64,000 nt of DNA from TMED14 sp965657195 (GTDB lineage Bacteria > Bacteroidota > Bacteroidia > Flavobacteriales > Schleiferiaceae), in assembly GCA_965657195.1 (NCBI GenBank), contig CBFHNK010000002.1, positions 5,389 to 69,388 on the forward strand, written 5' to 3'. Positions 17,284 through 26,653 of this stretch are shown here, piece after piece. Position 1 is the stretch's first letter, and each line of letters opens with the position of its first letter. The notes under the pieces are model-generated. The model did no database searches. It was given only the letters and a program-made list of their open reading frames with translations, and was not told the DNA's origin. The translations under genes were made by a program, and so were the position numbers.

Positions 17284-18756
17284 ATGTTTGTATTCACTTC
17301 AAAAATGAAATTGCTCGCAGGGTCCCTGACTCTGGTGGGTTTGGTGTTCTTGCTCATCGGCTTTAATACGGACTACTCGTCGCACGCGGCAGAGGGTCAT
17401 GGGGATGCAGCTGCACACTCAGAAGGTCACGATGCGGCAGCGCATGCGCCTGCTGCTGCTGAGTCGCACGCTGAAGAAGCGCACGCCGCAGAAGCACATG
17501 CCACTGAGGCGCACGCCGCAGAGGCACACGCCGATGAAGCGCACGCCGCAGAAGCCGTGGTTGCCGACCATGCTGCTGAAGGACACGAGGCTATGGGGCA
17601 CGAAGCTGAGGGTCATGGAGCTGCAGGCCACGATGGCCACGGTGCCTCACACGACCTGAGTGCCAACCGTCCATGGGCGGCGTTCTTGGTCAACAGTATC
17701 TTCTTCTTGGGTATTGGCATCGGAACCCTGTTCTTTCTCGCCATTCAGTACGCCGCTCAAGTGGGCTGGTCTGCCGGTTTGATTCGCGTCTTTGAGGCGG
17801 TTTCGATGTACGTTGGAATTCCGATCCTTGGAATCCTATTCTTGGCCGTAACCGGCGGAATGCACATGCACCACTTGTGGCATTGGATGGCTGAAGGCAT
17901 CATGGATCCCGCAAGCGCCAACTACGACCCCATCATCGCGGGTAAGGAGGGCTACTTGAACATGCCGTTCTTCACGATCCGCACAATCGCGTACTTGGTT
18001 ATTTGGGCGGGCGCCGCGTACCTGCTTCGCCGCAATAGCCTTCGTGAAGACGCGTTGCCCGCAGGACAGAACTTGTTCTTTACGCAGCGCAAATTGGCAG
18101 CTACGTTCATCGTGCTCTACGCCGTGACCTCGTCTACGAGCGCATGGGACTGGGTGATGTCCATTGATACCCACTGGTTCTCGACTCTCTTTGGTTGGTA
18201 CACCTTCGCCGGCATGTTTGTAACTGCCATGACCGTGCTCAACTTGCTCGTGATGTACTTGCGCATCAACAACCACCTTCCGTGGATCAATGCCAACCAC
18301 CAGCACGACCTCGGCAAGTTCATGTTTGCATTTAGCGTGTTCTGGACGTACCTCTGGTTCAGTCAGTACATGCTCATTTGGTACTCGAACATTCCTGAAG
18401 AAGTTACCTACTACTTGCCGCGCTTTAAGGGCGAGTACAAGCCCTTGTTTGTGGCAATGGTCGCGATGAACTTCATCTTCCCCATTTTGGTGCTGATGTC
18501 GCGTGACGCCAAGCGCATCTTTGGATTCATTGGCCTCGCTGCAGCATTTGTACTTGCAGGTCACTGGCTTGACCACTACATCATGATTATGCCTGGCGCT
18601 GTGGGCTACGACTACGGTTTTGGCTTTGCTGAATTGGGCGGAATCTTGTTTTACTCAGGCCTCTTCTTGTGGGTGACGCTGAGCCAATTGGCCAAAGCTC
18701 CGCTCAAGTTGAAGAATCACCCGATGCTCACCGAAAGCGAGCACTTCCACCAATAA
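17284..18756 (+). CDS. actF: Alternative complex III subunit ActF with a long histidine-rich periplasmic insert
   Basis: 490 aa membrane protein, the second quinone-binding-type subunit of ACIII, with about ten helices. Helix 1 (about 9-27) is followed by residues 34-123, which hold 18 histidines among Ala, Glu and Gly, mostly spaced by five. The core then begins at ANRPWAAFLVNS. An alternative start at codon 8 is possible. The insert would sit next to the membrane in the periplasm if helix 1 is retained. It could bind metal ions or act as a flexible spacer; neither is shown. Located 19 bp after actE. Confidence 0.92.
   Translation: MFVFTSKMKLLAGSLTLVGLVFLLIGFNTDYSSHAAEGHGDAAAHSEGHDAAAHAPAAAESHAEEAHAAEAHATEAHAAEAHADEAHAAEAVVADHAAEGHEAMGHEAEGHGAAGHDGHGASHDLSANRPWAAFLVNSIFFLGIGIGTLFFLAIQYAAQVGWSAGLIRVFEAVSMYVGIPILGILFLAVTGGMHMHHLWHWMAEGIMDPASANYDPIIAGKEGYLNMPFFTIRTIAYLVIWAGAAYLLRRNSLREDALPAGQNLFFTQRKLAATFIVLYAVTSSTSAWDWVMSIDTHWFSTLFGWYTFAGMFVTAMTVLNLLVMYLRINNHLPWINANHQHDLGKFMFAFSVFWTYLWFSQYMLIWYSNIPEEVTYYLPRFKGEYKPLFVAMVAMNFIFPILVLMSRDAKRIFGFIGLAAAFVLAGHWLDHYIMIMPGAVGYDYGFGFAELGGILFYSGLFLWVTLSQLAKAPLKLKNHPMLTESEHFHQ
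17476..17550 (+). repeat. Five tandem 15-bp units coding EAHAx in actF
   Basis: Five in-frame 15-bp repeats encode residues 65-89 as EAHAA, EAHAT, EAHAA, EAHAD, EAHAA. The units differ mainly at third codon positions, so the repeat is maintained at protein level but may still change length by slippage. Confidence 0.9.
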
Positions 18757-18780
18757 TCGGACGCCCGAAAACAAACGTTT

Positions 18781-19806
18781 ATGTCTGGAACTATGACCCT
18801 TATCGTCCTCGTGCTGGCCGTGCTTACGGCTCTTCAGCTCATCCGCATTTTTGAACTTTCGTCGAAGGCTCGTAAGCGTGCCGAGTATGAGATTACGGAC
18901 AAAGACAACAACAACCAGGGATGGTTGATGCTGTTCTTCGGAATCGGCCTCATGGTCGCCTTCTTTTGGATGCTAGCTACGTGGAGCAAGGTGATGCTTC
19001 CGAAGTCCGCATCAGAGCATGGCAACGACATCGACAACCTGTTCAACATCTCGATGTACGTAATCATGGCCATGTTTGTGGTCGTGCAGCCTATCCTGTT
19101 CTACTTCGCGTGGAAGTACCGTGGCGCTTCAAACCGCAAGGCTACGTACTACGAGCACAACAACCGCTTAGAGTTTATTTGGACAATTGTTCCGGCACTG
19201 ATTCTTGCAGTATTGATTATTTACGGTATGACAACGTGGTCAAAGACGATGAATCCAAAGAACGAGCAAGAGCCGATGGTGATCGAAGTCTATGCGCAGC
19301 AGTTTAAGTGGACTGCTCGCTATGCGGGGGCCGACAACAAGCTTGGTTTTGCCAACGTTCGCCTGATTAAGGACGCCAACGTACTTGGAGTGGATACCTT
19401 GGATGCATTAGCTGCGGACGACAAGGTGGCTACTGAAATTCACCTTCCTGTGGGACGTCCGGTGCTCTTTAAGTTCCGTTCACAGGACGTGATTCACTCC
19501 GCCTACATGCCGCACTTCCGCGCCCAGATGAACTGTGTTCCGGGAATGACCACTCAGTTTCAATTTACACCAACGGTGACCACTGCAGAAATGCGCCAGG
19601 ATGCAGAGGTCGTGGGCAAAGTGAAGCGAATCAACGACATCCGCACCGCAAAAGGTGAGGAGGCATATGCCTACGACTACATCCTTTTGTGCAACAAGAT
19701 CTGCGGTTCCGCCCACTACAACATGCAAATGAACATTGTGGTAGAGACCGAAGCAGAATACCAGAAATGGCTTGCTGAACAAAAGACTATTGCTGAATTG
19801 TTGTAA
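18781..19806 (+). CDS. coxB: Cytochrome c oxidase subunit II
   Basis: 341 aa with membrane helices near the N-terminus and a CuA cupredoxin domain. The CuA ligands are in DVIHSAYMPHF and in CNKICGSAHYNMQM (C304, C308, H312, M315 by position). No cytochrome c domain is fused at the C-terminus, so electrons probably arrive from the ACIII cytochromes. It lies 24 bp after actF in the same operon. Confidence 0.95.
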   Translation: MSGTMTLIVLVLAVLTALQLIRIFELSSKARKRAEYEITDKDNNNQGWLMLFFGIGLMVAFFWMLATWSKVMLPKSASEHGNDIDNLFNISMYVIMAMFVVVQPILFYFAWKYRGASNRKATYYEHNNRLEFIWTIVPALILAVLIIYGMTTWSKTMNPKNEQEPMVIEVYAQQFKWTARYAGADNKLGFANVRLIKDANVLGVDTLDALAADDKVATEIHLPVGRPVLFKFRSQDVIHSAYMPHFRAQMNCVPGMTTQFQFTPTVTTAEMRQDAEVVGKVKRINDIRTAKGEEAYAYDYILLCNKICGSAHYNMQMNIVVETEAEYQKWLAEQKTIAELL

Positions 19807-19827
19807 TACCTGAAACGAACGACGAAT

Positions 19828-21618
19828 ATGGCTGACCACGCACACGACCACGCTCACGACGCACACCACGATCACGAGCACCACACCGAGAACTTCTGGA
19901 CGAAGTACGTATTCTCGATGGACCACAAGATGATTGGGAAGCAGTTCCTGATTACCGGTATGTTCATGGGACTCATCGGGGTGTTTATGTCTATGCTCTT
20001 TCGCCTTCAGCTTGCATGGCCGGGTGAGAGCTTCCCGATTCTCGAGACATTCTTGGGTAAGTGGGCTCCCGATGGAGTAATGGATCCCAACATGTACCTC
20101 GCCTTGGTGACGATTCACGGAACCATCATGGTATTCTTCGTTCTGACCGCAGGCCTCAGTGGTACGTTCTCAAACTTACTTATTCCATTGCAGATTGGTG
20201 CCCGCGACATGGCTTCAGGCTTCCTGAACATGCTTTCGTACTGGTTCTTTGCTGCATCTTCAGTGGTGATGGTTGTTTCACTCTTCGTAGAGACGGGACC
20301 TGCTTCGGGTGGATGGACCGTGTACCCTCCGTTGAGCGCACTTCCTCAGGCTATGCCAGGTTCTGGCGCGGGTATGACCTTATGGCTCGTGTCGATGACG
20401 TTGTTCATCGCGGGTTCGCTGCTTGGTTCACTGAACTACATCGTAACCGTAATCAACCTTCGCACAAAGGGTATGAGCATGACGCGCCTGCCTTTGACGA
20501 TCTGGGCGTTTTTCGTGACTGCCATCCTTGGCGTCCTTTCGTTCCCCGTTCTGTTAAGCGCTGCGTTGCTCTTGATGATGGACCGTATGCTCGGAACTTC
20601 GTTTTACTTGAGCGACATCATGGTTGCGGGCGAGTTGCTCGGCAACCAAGGCGGTAGTCCAGTACTCTACGAACACTTGTTCTGGTTCCTTGGCCACCCT
20701 GAGGTGTACATCATCCTGCTTCCGGCACTCGGAATCACATCTGAAGTAATCGCGACCAATTCGCGCAAGCCGATTTTCGGATACCGTGCTATGATTGGTT
20801 CAATCCTCGCGATCGCCTTCTTGTCGTTCATCGTGTGGGGTCACCACATGTTTGTAACGGGCATGAATCCGTTCCTCGGTTCGGTATTTACGTTCACGAC
20901 GCTGTTGATTGCCATTCCTTCTGCGGTAAAGGCCTTCAACTACATCACCACGCTGTGGAAGGGTAACATCCAGTTCACCCCCGCGATGCTCTTCTCGATT
21001 GCCCTCGTGAGCACATTTGTTGCCGGTGGTCTGACGGGTATCATTCTGGGTGACTCGGCCTTGGACATCAACGTGCACGACACCTACTTTGTGGTCGCAC
21101 ACTTCCACATTGTAATGGGTCTGTCGGCCATCTTCGGAATGTTTGCTGGGGTGTACCACTGGTTCCCTAAGATGTACGGCCGCATGATGAACAAGTCAAT
21201 GGGCTACCTGCACTTCTGGCTCACGTTTGTGAGTGCCTACGGGGTGTTCTTCCCAATGCACTTTACCGGCTTGGCTGGTTTGCCACGCCGCTACTACAGC
21301 AACGCGGAATTCCCCATCTTTGACGAGCTCCAGGACATCAACGTGATCATCACGATGTTTGCCATCGGAGGCGGCATTGCCCAAGTGATCTTCTTTTTCA
21401 ACTTCTTTTACTCAATGTGGCGCGGCCCCAAGGCCCCACAGAACCCTTGGAAGTCAAATACCTTGGAGTGGACAACACCTGTGGAGCACATCCACGGCAA
21501 CTGGCCAGGTGCCTTGCCTGAAGTGCACCGTTGGGCCTACGACTACAGCAAGCCTGGTCACGACGAGGATTTTGTGGTGCAGACCACTCCGCTGAAGGAC
21601 GGCGAACAAGCCCACTAA
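19828..21618 (+). CDS. coxA: Cytochrome c oxidase subunit I
   Basis: 596 aa with about twelve helices. Heme and copper ligands are visible in TIHGTIMVFF, FWFLGHPEVYI (including the His-Tyr pair), WGHHMFVTG and HDTYFVVAHFHIVMG. The presence of the YI glutamate-free/GHPEVYI pattern places it with A-type heme-copper oxidases. The first 20 residues are unusually rich in histidine and aspartate (9 His by residue 19). It is the last gene of the ACIII-oxidase operon; a hairpin follows. Confidence 0.96.
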   Translation: MADHAHDHAHDAHHDHEHHTENFWTKYVFSMDHKMIGKQFLITGMFMGLIGVFMSMLFRLQLAWPGESFPILETFLGKWAPDGVMDPNMYLALVTIHGTIMVFFVLTAGLSGTFSNLLIPLQIGARDMASGFLNMLSYWFFAASSVVMVVSLFVETGPASGGWTVYPPLSALPQAMPGSGAGMTLWLVSMTLFIAGSLLGSLNYIVTVINLRTKGMSMTRLPLTIWAFFVTAILGVLSFPVLLSAALLLMMDRMLGTSFYLSDIMVAGELLGNQGGSPVLYEHLFWFLGHPEVYIILLPALGITSEVIATNSRKPIFGYRAMIGSILAIAFLSFIVWGHHMFVTGMNPFLGSVFTFTTLLIAIPSAVKAFNYITTLWKGNIQFTPAMLFSIALVSTFVAGGLTGIILGDSALDINVHDTYFVVAHFHIVMGLSAIFGMFAGVYHWFPKMYGRMMNKSMGYLHFWLTFVSAYGVFFPMHFTGLAGLPRRYYSNAEFPIFDELQDINVIITMFAIGGGIAQVIFFFNFFYSMWRGPKAPQNPWKSNTLEWTTPVEHIHGNWPGALPEVHRWAYDYSKPGHDEDFVVQTTPLKDGEQAH

Positions 21619-21636
21619 GCGTTTATAAGTTCGTTG

Positions 21637-21667
21637 AACGGCCGCCCGGAATCCCCGAGCGGCCGTT
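21637..21667 (+). terminator. Hairpin after coxA, possible terminator
   Basis: A 9-bp stem (21637-21645 with 21659-21667) with a 13-nt loop, 18 bp after the coxA stop. The following T-run is short, so it may be a weak terminator or an RNA 3'-end stabiliser. Confidence 0.5.
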
Positions 21668-21675
21668 TACATTTG
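21668..21675 (+). promoter_or_regulatory. -7 box (TACATTTG) for ruvB
   Basis: Exact TAnnTTTG directly after the hairpin and 4 nt before the ATG at 21680, giving a leaderless or nearly leaderless ruvB mRNA. Confidence 0.65.
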
Positions 21676-21679
21676 TGCT

Positions 21680-22699
21680 ATGGTGGATTTTCTGCACGAC
21701 GCCTCCACGGCGGGAATGGACGACCGCGAGGCGGAACAGCGGCTAAGGCCGGCGCGCTTTGACGACTTTGCCGGTCAGGCCAAGGTGCTTGAGAACCTCA
21801 AGGTTTTTGTTCAGGCGGCGCGCCAGCGCGAAGAGGCCCTGGACCACGTGCTGCTCCACGGCCCTCCGGGCCTTGGAAAGACCACGTTGGCGCACATTAT
21901 TGCGGGAGAACTAGGTTCCGCCCTTAAGCTGACCAGTGGCCCGGTGCTCGACAAGCCGGGAGACCTGGCGGGACTGCTCACGAGCCTCGATGCCCACGAT
22001 GTGCTCTTTATTGACGAGATTCACCGACTGAGTCCCGTGGTTGAGGAGTACCTCTACAGCGCGATGGAGGACTACCAAATCGACATTATGCTCGAATCGG
22101 GGCCGGCTGCGCGTTCGGTGCAGATCCGTTTGAAGCCGTTTACGTTGATTGGTGCCACCACACGCAGTGGTTTGCTGACTTCTCCGCTTCGTGCCCGCTT
22201 CGGAATCGCTGCGCGCCTCGAATACTACAGCGTCGAACTGCTGTCGACCATTGTGGAGCGTTCTTCAAACATTTTAAATGTCGGAATCGAGTCCGATGCC
22301 GCCATCGAAGTTGCCCGACGCAGCCGCGGAACCCCGCGAATTGCCAATGCGCTCTTGCGTCGCTTGCGCGACTTCGCTCAGGTTCAGGACAAGGCCGTGA
22401 TTGACCTTGAGGTGGCACGATTCGGAATGGATGCGCTCGACGTCGATGCCCACGGCCTTGACGAGATGGACAACCGCATCTTGACCACGTTGATCGACAA
22501 GTTCCGTGGAGGTCCCGTGGGCTTGAGTACGCTGGCCACGGCGGTAAGCGAGCAGGCTGAGACCCTCGAAGAGGTCTACGAGCCCTACCTCATTCAAGAG
22601 GGCTACCTGGCGCGCACGCCGCGCGGACGAATGGCGATGGACAAAGCCTACAAGCACCTCGGCCGAACTCCGTCCGGAGGTCCTGATTTGTTTTCATGA
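21680..22699 (+). CDS. ruvB: Holliday junction branch migration ATPase RuvB
   Basis: 339 aa. AAA+ motor with Walker A GPPGLGKTT, Walker B FIDEIH, sensor ATTRSGLL and arginine-finger region, then the winged helix with GGPVGL and the C-terminal RTPRGR. It drives branch migration of Holliday junctions with RuvA (at 29.5 kb here). It overlaps queG by 4 nt. Confidence 0.97.
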   Translation: MVDFLHDASTAGMDDREAEQRLRPARFDDFAGQAKVLENLKVFVQAARQREEALDHVLLHGPPGLGKTTLAHIIAGELGSALKLTSGPVLDKPGDLAGLLTSLDAHDVLFIDEIHRLSPVVEEYLYSAMEDYQIDIMLESGPAARSVQIRLKPFTLIGATTRSGLLTSPLRARFGIAARLEYYSVELLSTIVERSSNILNVGIESDAAIEVARRSRGTPRIANALLRRLRDFAQVQDKAVIDLEVARFGMDALDVDAHGLDEMDNRILTTLIDKFRGGPVGLSTLATAVSEQAETLEEVYEPYLIQEGYLARTPRGRMAMDKAYKHLGRTPSGGPDLFS

Positions 22700-23637
22700 C
22701 CCGCACCGAAGCGACGGCGCTGCTCAAGTCCGAGGCCAAGCGCCTGGGGTTCATTGAGGCGCGTGTGGCGCGAGCGGATTTTTTAGCCCATGAGGCTCCG
22801 CGTCTCGAGGAGTGGCTCAAGGGCGGCATGCACGGCAGCATGCGCTACATGGAGAACCACTTTGACAAGCGCTTGGATCCGCGTAAACTGGTTCCGGGAG
22901 CCAAGTCAGTGGTAAGCCTGGCGTTCAACTACTACCCGGAGCCGTCAGAGCTCGAGGGGGATGACCGCCCGCGCGTGGCGCGCTACGCGTACGGCGAGGA
23001 CTACCACCGCGTGGTCAAGGACCGACTTTTTGAGTTGCTGGACGTGCTGCGTACCGCTGTGGGTGAATTGGACGGGCGTTGCTTCGTCGACAGCGCCCCC
23101 GTGATGGAACGGGCATGGGCGGAGCGCAGTGGCTTGGGCTGGGTAGGCAAGAATTCACTCATTCTGCGCAAGAACACAGGCTCGTACTTCTTTTTGGCCG
23201 AGCTGATTTTGGACTATGAATTTGTCGCGGACCTCCCGGTGGCCGACCACTGCGGAACCTGCACCCGCTGCATCGACGCCTGCCCGACTCAGGCTATTGT
23301 GGCGCCCAAGGTGGTTGATAGCGCCCGATGCATTAGTCATGCGACGATTGAACTGCACGGAGCGCTTCCGCGCGAAATGGCCGACGCCCTACATCCATGG
23401 GTGTTTGGTTGCGACATCTGCCAAGAGGTGTGCCCTTGGAACCGCCATGCGGAGCCCCACCAAGAGCCCTTATTCAACCCCGGAACCTGGATTGAATGGT
23501 CGCTCGACGATTGGCGTTCAGCCAGCCAGTCTGCCTTTGATGAAGCCTTTGGGAAGTCCGCAGCCGCGCGTACCGGGCTGGAGCGTATTCAACGAAATGT
23601 CGTCGCTGGGTTTGGATCCAAAGATCTGCTTACTTGA
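22696..23637 (+). CDS. queG: Epoxyqueuosine reductase QueG
   Basis: 313 aa. The cobalamin-dependent enzyme reduces epoxyqueuosine to queuosine in tRNA, the step after QueA. The N-terminal domain shows SLAFNYYP and RYAYGEDYH, and two [4Fe-4S] motifs lie in CGTCTRCIDACP and CDICQEVCPWN. It is coupled to ruvB by ATGA and converges with the Omp28-like lipoprotein gene, overlapping by 8 nt. Confidence 0.95.
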   Translation: MTRTEATALLKSEAKRLGFIEARVARADFLAHEAPRLEEWLKGGMHGSMRYMENHFDKRLDPRKLVPGAKSVVSLAFNYYPEPSELEGDDRPRVARYAYGEDYHRVVKDRLFELLDVLRTAVGELDGRCFVDSAPVMERAWAERSGLGWVGKNSLILRKNTGSYFFLAELILDYEFVADLPVADHCGTCTRCIDACPTQAIVAPKVVDSARCISHATIELHGALPREMADALHPWVFGCDICQEVCPWNRHAEPHQEPLFNPGTWIEWSLDDWRSASQSAFDEAFGKSAAARTGLERIQRNVVAGFGSKDLLT

Positions 23638-24478
23638 CGTCGATCTGCACGGCCTGAAGGACCCGGTTGGTGCTGCGGTCGTAGGCGAAGGCAATCCAAT
23701 GCATTTGCTCGGGGTTCCAGCCTGCATCAAAGGTCGCTGAAACGTCGTAGCTCGCAGTGCTTTGGGCCGTGGTGGTTCCGGCTGCCCAAACTTCTTGACC
23801 AAATGGGCCCCAGGGAGCGCTGCGAAACACGTTGTTGTGGACGTAGTTGGCGTCGCGAGTTTGGTCGGGCATCAACTGTGGAGACACGATACCAGATTCC
23901 TTGAGGTAGACGGCAAGTCCAATTGCATTGGACTGCGGGGCTTGGGCGCGGAGCTCGACCCGAAGGGTTCCGACCCGAGAAGTAGAGTCGTAGCCACTGT
24001 ACGCATTGAAAAGCACCTCAGGGGCCAGCGACAGTTCAGTTGCCGCCAGTGCCGTCCACGAGCTGTAGGTTTTTAAGTGGGCGTTGGTGGGGTAGTCGAG
24101 ACGATTGACCATTCCCAGCGGCATACCCCAGACGGTAAAAAAGCTGGCGAGGTCGTCTCCGTCGTCGGTAGTGAAGTCTGTGGGGTAGTCCGCCGAAACT
24201 GCTGTAAAGTTGGCGGGGCCCGCGTGAATGGCGAGGCCCACTACCTTGGCCGAACCGTAGAGGCTGTCAAGTTGCTTGAGCACTTTGGAGGCCTTCGGGC
24301 AGTTCTTGCACTGGTGGCCGGTAAAGTCTTCAACGAGCACGGCGCGTTCGGTTTGAAGCACGGTGTCGCCGTTGGCTTCGGTGGATCCGCCTCCGTTGGG
24401 GTTGCGAAAGGGTTCGTCAATATAGTCGCACGACGCGACCGCAGCGAGTGCCAGGGCGGCGAGAAAAAGGTTCCGCAT
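23630..24478 (-). CDS. Omp28-like lipoprotein with a CxxC thioredoxin-fold domain
   Basis: 282 aa from the ATG at 24478. A lipoprotein signal peptide ends at C17 (AVASC). After a low-complexity linker, residues 45-200 resemble a thioredoxin-like Omp28 domain with VLVEDFTGHQCKNC (C57, C60). The remainder looks like a beta-rich domain. It is the third gene of an operon with TlpA and a DUF6029-like barrel, with a one-base overlap to the latter (TAATG). A function in envelope thiol chemistry is inferred from the CxxC and neighbours. Confidence 0.8.
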   Translation of the reverse strand: MRNLFLAALALAAVASCDYIDEPFRNPNGGGSTEANGDTVLQTERAVLVEDFTGHQCKNCPKASKVLKQLDSLYGSAKVVGLAIHAGPANFTAVSADYPTDFTTDDGDDLASFFTVWGMPLGMVNRLDYPTNAHLKTYSSWTALAATELSLAPEVLFNAYSGYDSTSRVGTLRVELRAQAPQSNAIGLAVYLKESGIVSPQLMPDQTRDANYVHNNVFRSAPWGPFGQEVWAAGTTTAQSTASYDVSATFDAGWNPEQMHWIAFAYDRSTNRVLQAVQIDVK

Positions 24479-26166
24479 TAGAATTGAGTCGTTAGCGATA
24501 AACTGAGGCCGTTGGACGGCGGAACCACGCGGCACACCCCACCCACACAGAATATACCTTGCTGCTGGCGGCCGTAGCCAAGCTGCACGCGGGTTGGACC
24601 GTCAAAGTGGACCACCGACACGAGCGGGTAGTGGATGCGGCGCGATTCCGAAGGGTGGCCGTAGTTGTAAATGTTTTGAACCGCGAGCACCCAATGCTCT
24701 GAAACGGTCCATTCAGCTAGTGCCATAGCCAATCCGCCGCGAAATCCTTCGCCACCGGACCACTGGAACTCGGTGCGCAGGGTTTGATGGCGGGGCAGGG
24801 CGAACTGCTGTTCCCACACGACGGCAGGCACCACCAAGACGCTGTCGCTGTCGGGTGCGCTGAGAATGGCGTAGTCGTTGACCCCGTCGGCGAGCACCGA
24901 CTTGTTGTACACGAAGCGGTAGGCGGTAAGCTGGGATTTGTACTTCGAGCTGAACTTGCGGCTGATTCCGAAGTTGACGTCGCGGAAGTACGGGATTTCA
25001 CCCCACGTCAGTGCGTCGCTCACGTAGCCCTGCGTGCCTTTGTCGCCAAAGCTTCCGTCCTCGAGGGGGCGGCGGTCAATGCTCTGCGAGGCTGCGATGC
25101 TGAGGGCGAGTTTGGTGCCGTACTTGCCTCCGAGTTTGGTTTTTTTCGGAATCAGGTAGTTGACGTCGAACTGGTAGCCCATCTCACCGTTGATTTGGGT
25201 CGCATAGGGGTAGAGGGCGGGCAGCGCGTACGTGTGCAGGTTGCCCGTGGGCGGAATAAAATTCACCAACGCATCAAACTGCTGGGCATTGCGGTCGGAC
25301 CGAAAGCTGAAGTTGTCAATGCGCTTGACGGTCCCAAGAACGCCCAAGCCTTTGCGGCTGTAGGTGGCGGTGGCGACAAAGGCTTCGCCGGGCTTGTAGA
25401 TGTAGCCGTTGTCAAAGTTGGGGTCGTTGATCTTGTAGGCGTACTCGGCCTTGAGGTCAATTCCGCGGTAGTTCGCTCCGAGGCGATAGGCCCACGAGCC
25501 CACGTTGGCCGGCAGGTTCAGCAAGGGGTCGAATCCCCGCTGGAACTTTGAGACGAAGCTCGCCCCGAGGTTGATGCCGAGCCCCATCTTGTCCAGGGCC
25601 GGAACTGCTTCGCGCAGCGCCCACTCCGCGTCCGTTCCGCGCAAAATTCCATCGCTGTTGGCAAAGTACACGCGCTGGCGGCCGATCACGCCCTTGAGCG
25701 TAAGCCCCTTGGGAAGGCGGGCGATGATGCGGCTTCCGTCCATCGCGTTGTCAAGGCCCAGGCCGCGCTCTTCGTAGGCGCGAAAGACCAAACCTTGGCC
25801 GAACTGCTCAAAAAAGTTGCCCACGGTAATGTCAAACTTGCCCTGCTGCCATTGGGCGTAGCGGTAGGTAATGCCCTCGCCACGGTACCCGGTCGGAAAC
25901 CCAAGAATGGCATTTTGGTAGTTCTCGTAGCGCAGGCCCATACGAAGGTTTCCGCGCTCGTAGGTAAACAGCGCCCAACCTTGGCCCAGCGCGCGCTCGT
26001 CGGGGTAGTAGTCGCCCGCGGGGTCAAGCACAGAGTCACGCACGTACAGCTGCGCGTCCATTTGAACTACGGCCCGAAGGGTTCCGCCCAAGGCATCAGT
26101 CTGCCCCATTTGCGCTGCGGCGGAACCTGCGGTCGCCAGCGCCACGATCACTGCAATTCGGCGCAT
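24478..26166 (-). CDS. DUF6029-like outer-membrane beta-barrel protein
   Basis: 562 aa with a signal peptide (1-18, ending SAAAQ). The body has alternating amphipathic strands and the segment GNFFEQFGQGLVFRAYEERGLGLDNAMDG, here broken into parts: FFEQFGQGL, AYEERGLGLDNAMDG. From memory this is a mark of the DUF6029 family in Bacteroidota. The C-terminus ends with an aromatic strand (SLSLTTQF), as barrel proteins do. Its function is unknown. It sits 3 bp after tlpA and overlaps the lipoprotein gene by one base. Confidence 0.75.
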   Translation of the reverse strand: MRRIAVIVALATAGSAAAQMGQTDALGGTLRAVVQMDAQLYVRDSVLDPAGDYYPDERALGQGWALFTYERGNLRMGLRYENYQNAILGFPTGYRGEGITYRYAQWQQGKFDITVGNFFEQFGQGLVFRAYEERGLGLDNAMDGSRIIARLPKGLTLKGVIGRQRVYFANSDGILRGTDAEWALREAVPALDKMGLGINLGASFVSKFQRGFDPLLNLPANVGSWAYRLGANYRGIDLKAEYAYKINDPNFDNGYIYKPGEAFVATATYSRKGLGVLGTVKRIDNFSFRSDRNAQQFDALVNFIPPTGNLHTYALPALYPYATQINGEMGYQFDVNYLIPKKTKLGGKYGTKLALSIAASQSIDRRPLEDGSFGDKGTQGYVSDALTWGEIPYFRDVNFGISRKFSSKYKSQLTAYRFVYNKSVLADGVNDYAILSAPDSDSVLVVPAVVWEQQFALPRHQTLRTEFQWSGGEGFRGGLAMALAEWTVSEHWVLAVQNIYNYGHPSESRRIHYPLVSVVHFDGPTRVQLGYGRQQQGIFCVGGVCRVVPPSNGLSLSLTTQF

Positions 26167-26169
26167 GGC

Positions 26170-26649
26170 TTACTTGAGCTTGCGAACTTCAGCGACGAGC
26201 ACTTCTTCTTCGCCCGGAACGTACTTGTTGGCCTGCCACACCACTTCGCCGGCTCCATTGAGCAAGAAGGTGTGGGGAACGTTGTTAACGCCCATCGCGC
26301 GGCGAAGGTCGCTGTTCGGGTCGAGGACGATCGTGTAGTCCCAGCCTTGGCCGGCGACAAAAGGGCCAACCTTGGGGCTCGTGCGGGAATCGTCGATGCT
26401 CACCGCGACCAACGTGACACCCGTCTCTTCGTGCAGGTCGTCATAATGTTCGGCCATCGCGTTGAGTTCGTTGATGCAGGGTTTGCACCATGTAGCCCAG
26501 AAGCTGATAATCATGGGCTTGCCTTCTTCGCGGAGGCTGCTTAGCTCTGTTTTGCTTCCGTCGAGCTTCAGAACAGATACGTTCGGAATGGACTGTGCAG
26601 ATATAAGATTGGCCGAAGCCACCAATAGGGCGGTGAGCAAGGTTTTCAT
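26170..26649 (-). CDS. TlpA/ResA-type periplasmic thiol-disulfide oxidoreductase
   Basis: 159 aa from the ATG at 26649. A signal peptide (1-19) is followed by a thioredoxin domain with FWATWCKPC (C55, C58), VSIDDSR and the cis-proline in NVPHTFLL. It probably reduces or exchanges disulfides in exported proteins. The longer in-frame reading from 26685 would bury the promoter-like box at 26654-26661. First gene of the operon with the DUF6029-like and Omp28-like genes. Confidence 0.92.
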   Translation of the reverse strand: MKTLLTALLVASANLISAQSIPNVSVLKLDGSKTELSSLREEGKPMIISFWATWCKPCINELNAMAEHYDDLHEETGVTLVAVSIDDSRTSPKVGPFVAGQGWDYTIVLDPNSDLRRAMGVNNVPHTFLLNGAGEVVWQANKYVPGEEEVLVAEVRKLK

Positions 26650-26653
26650 GTGC

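Noticed and set aside
17399..17659. Methionine/arginine-rich ORF in another frame of actF
   Set aside because: It is a shadow of the EAHAx-coding repeat; the actF frame matches the known subunit on both sides.
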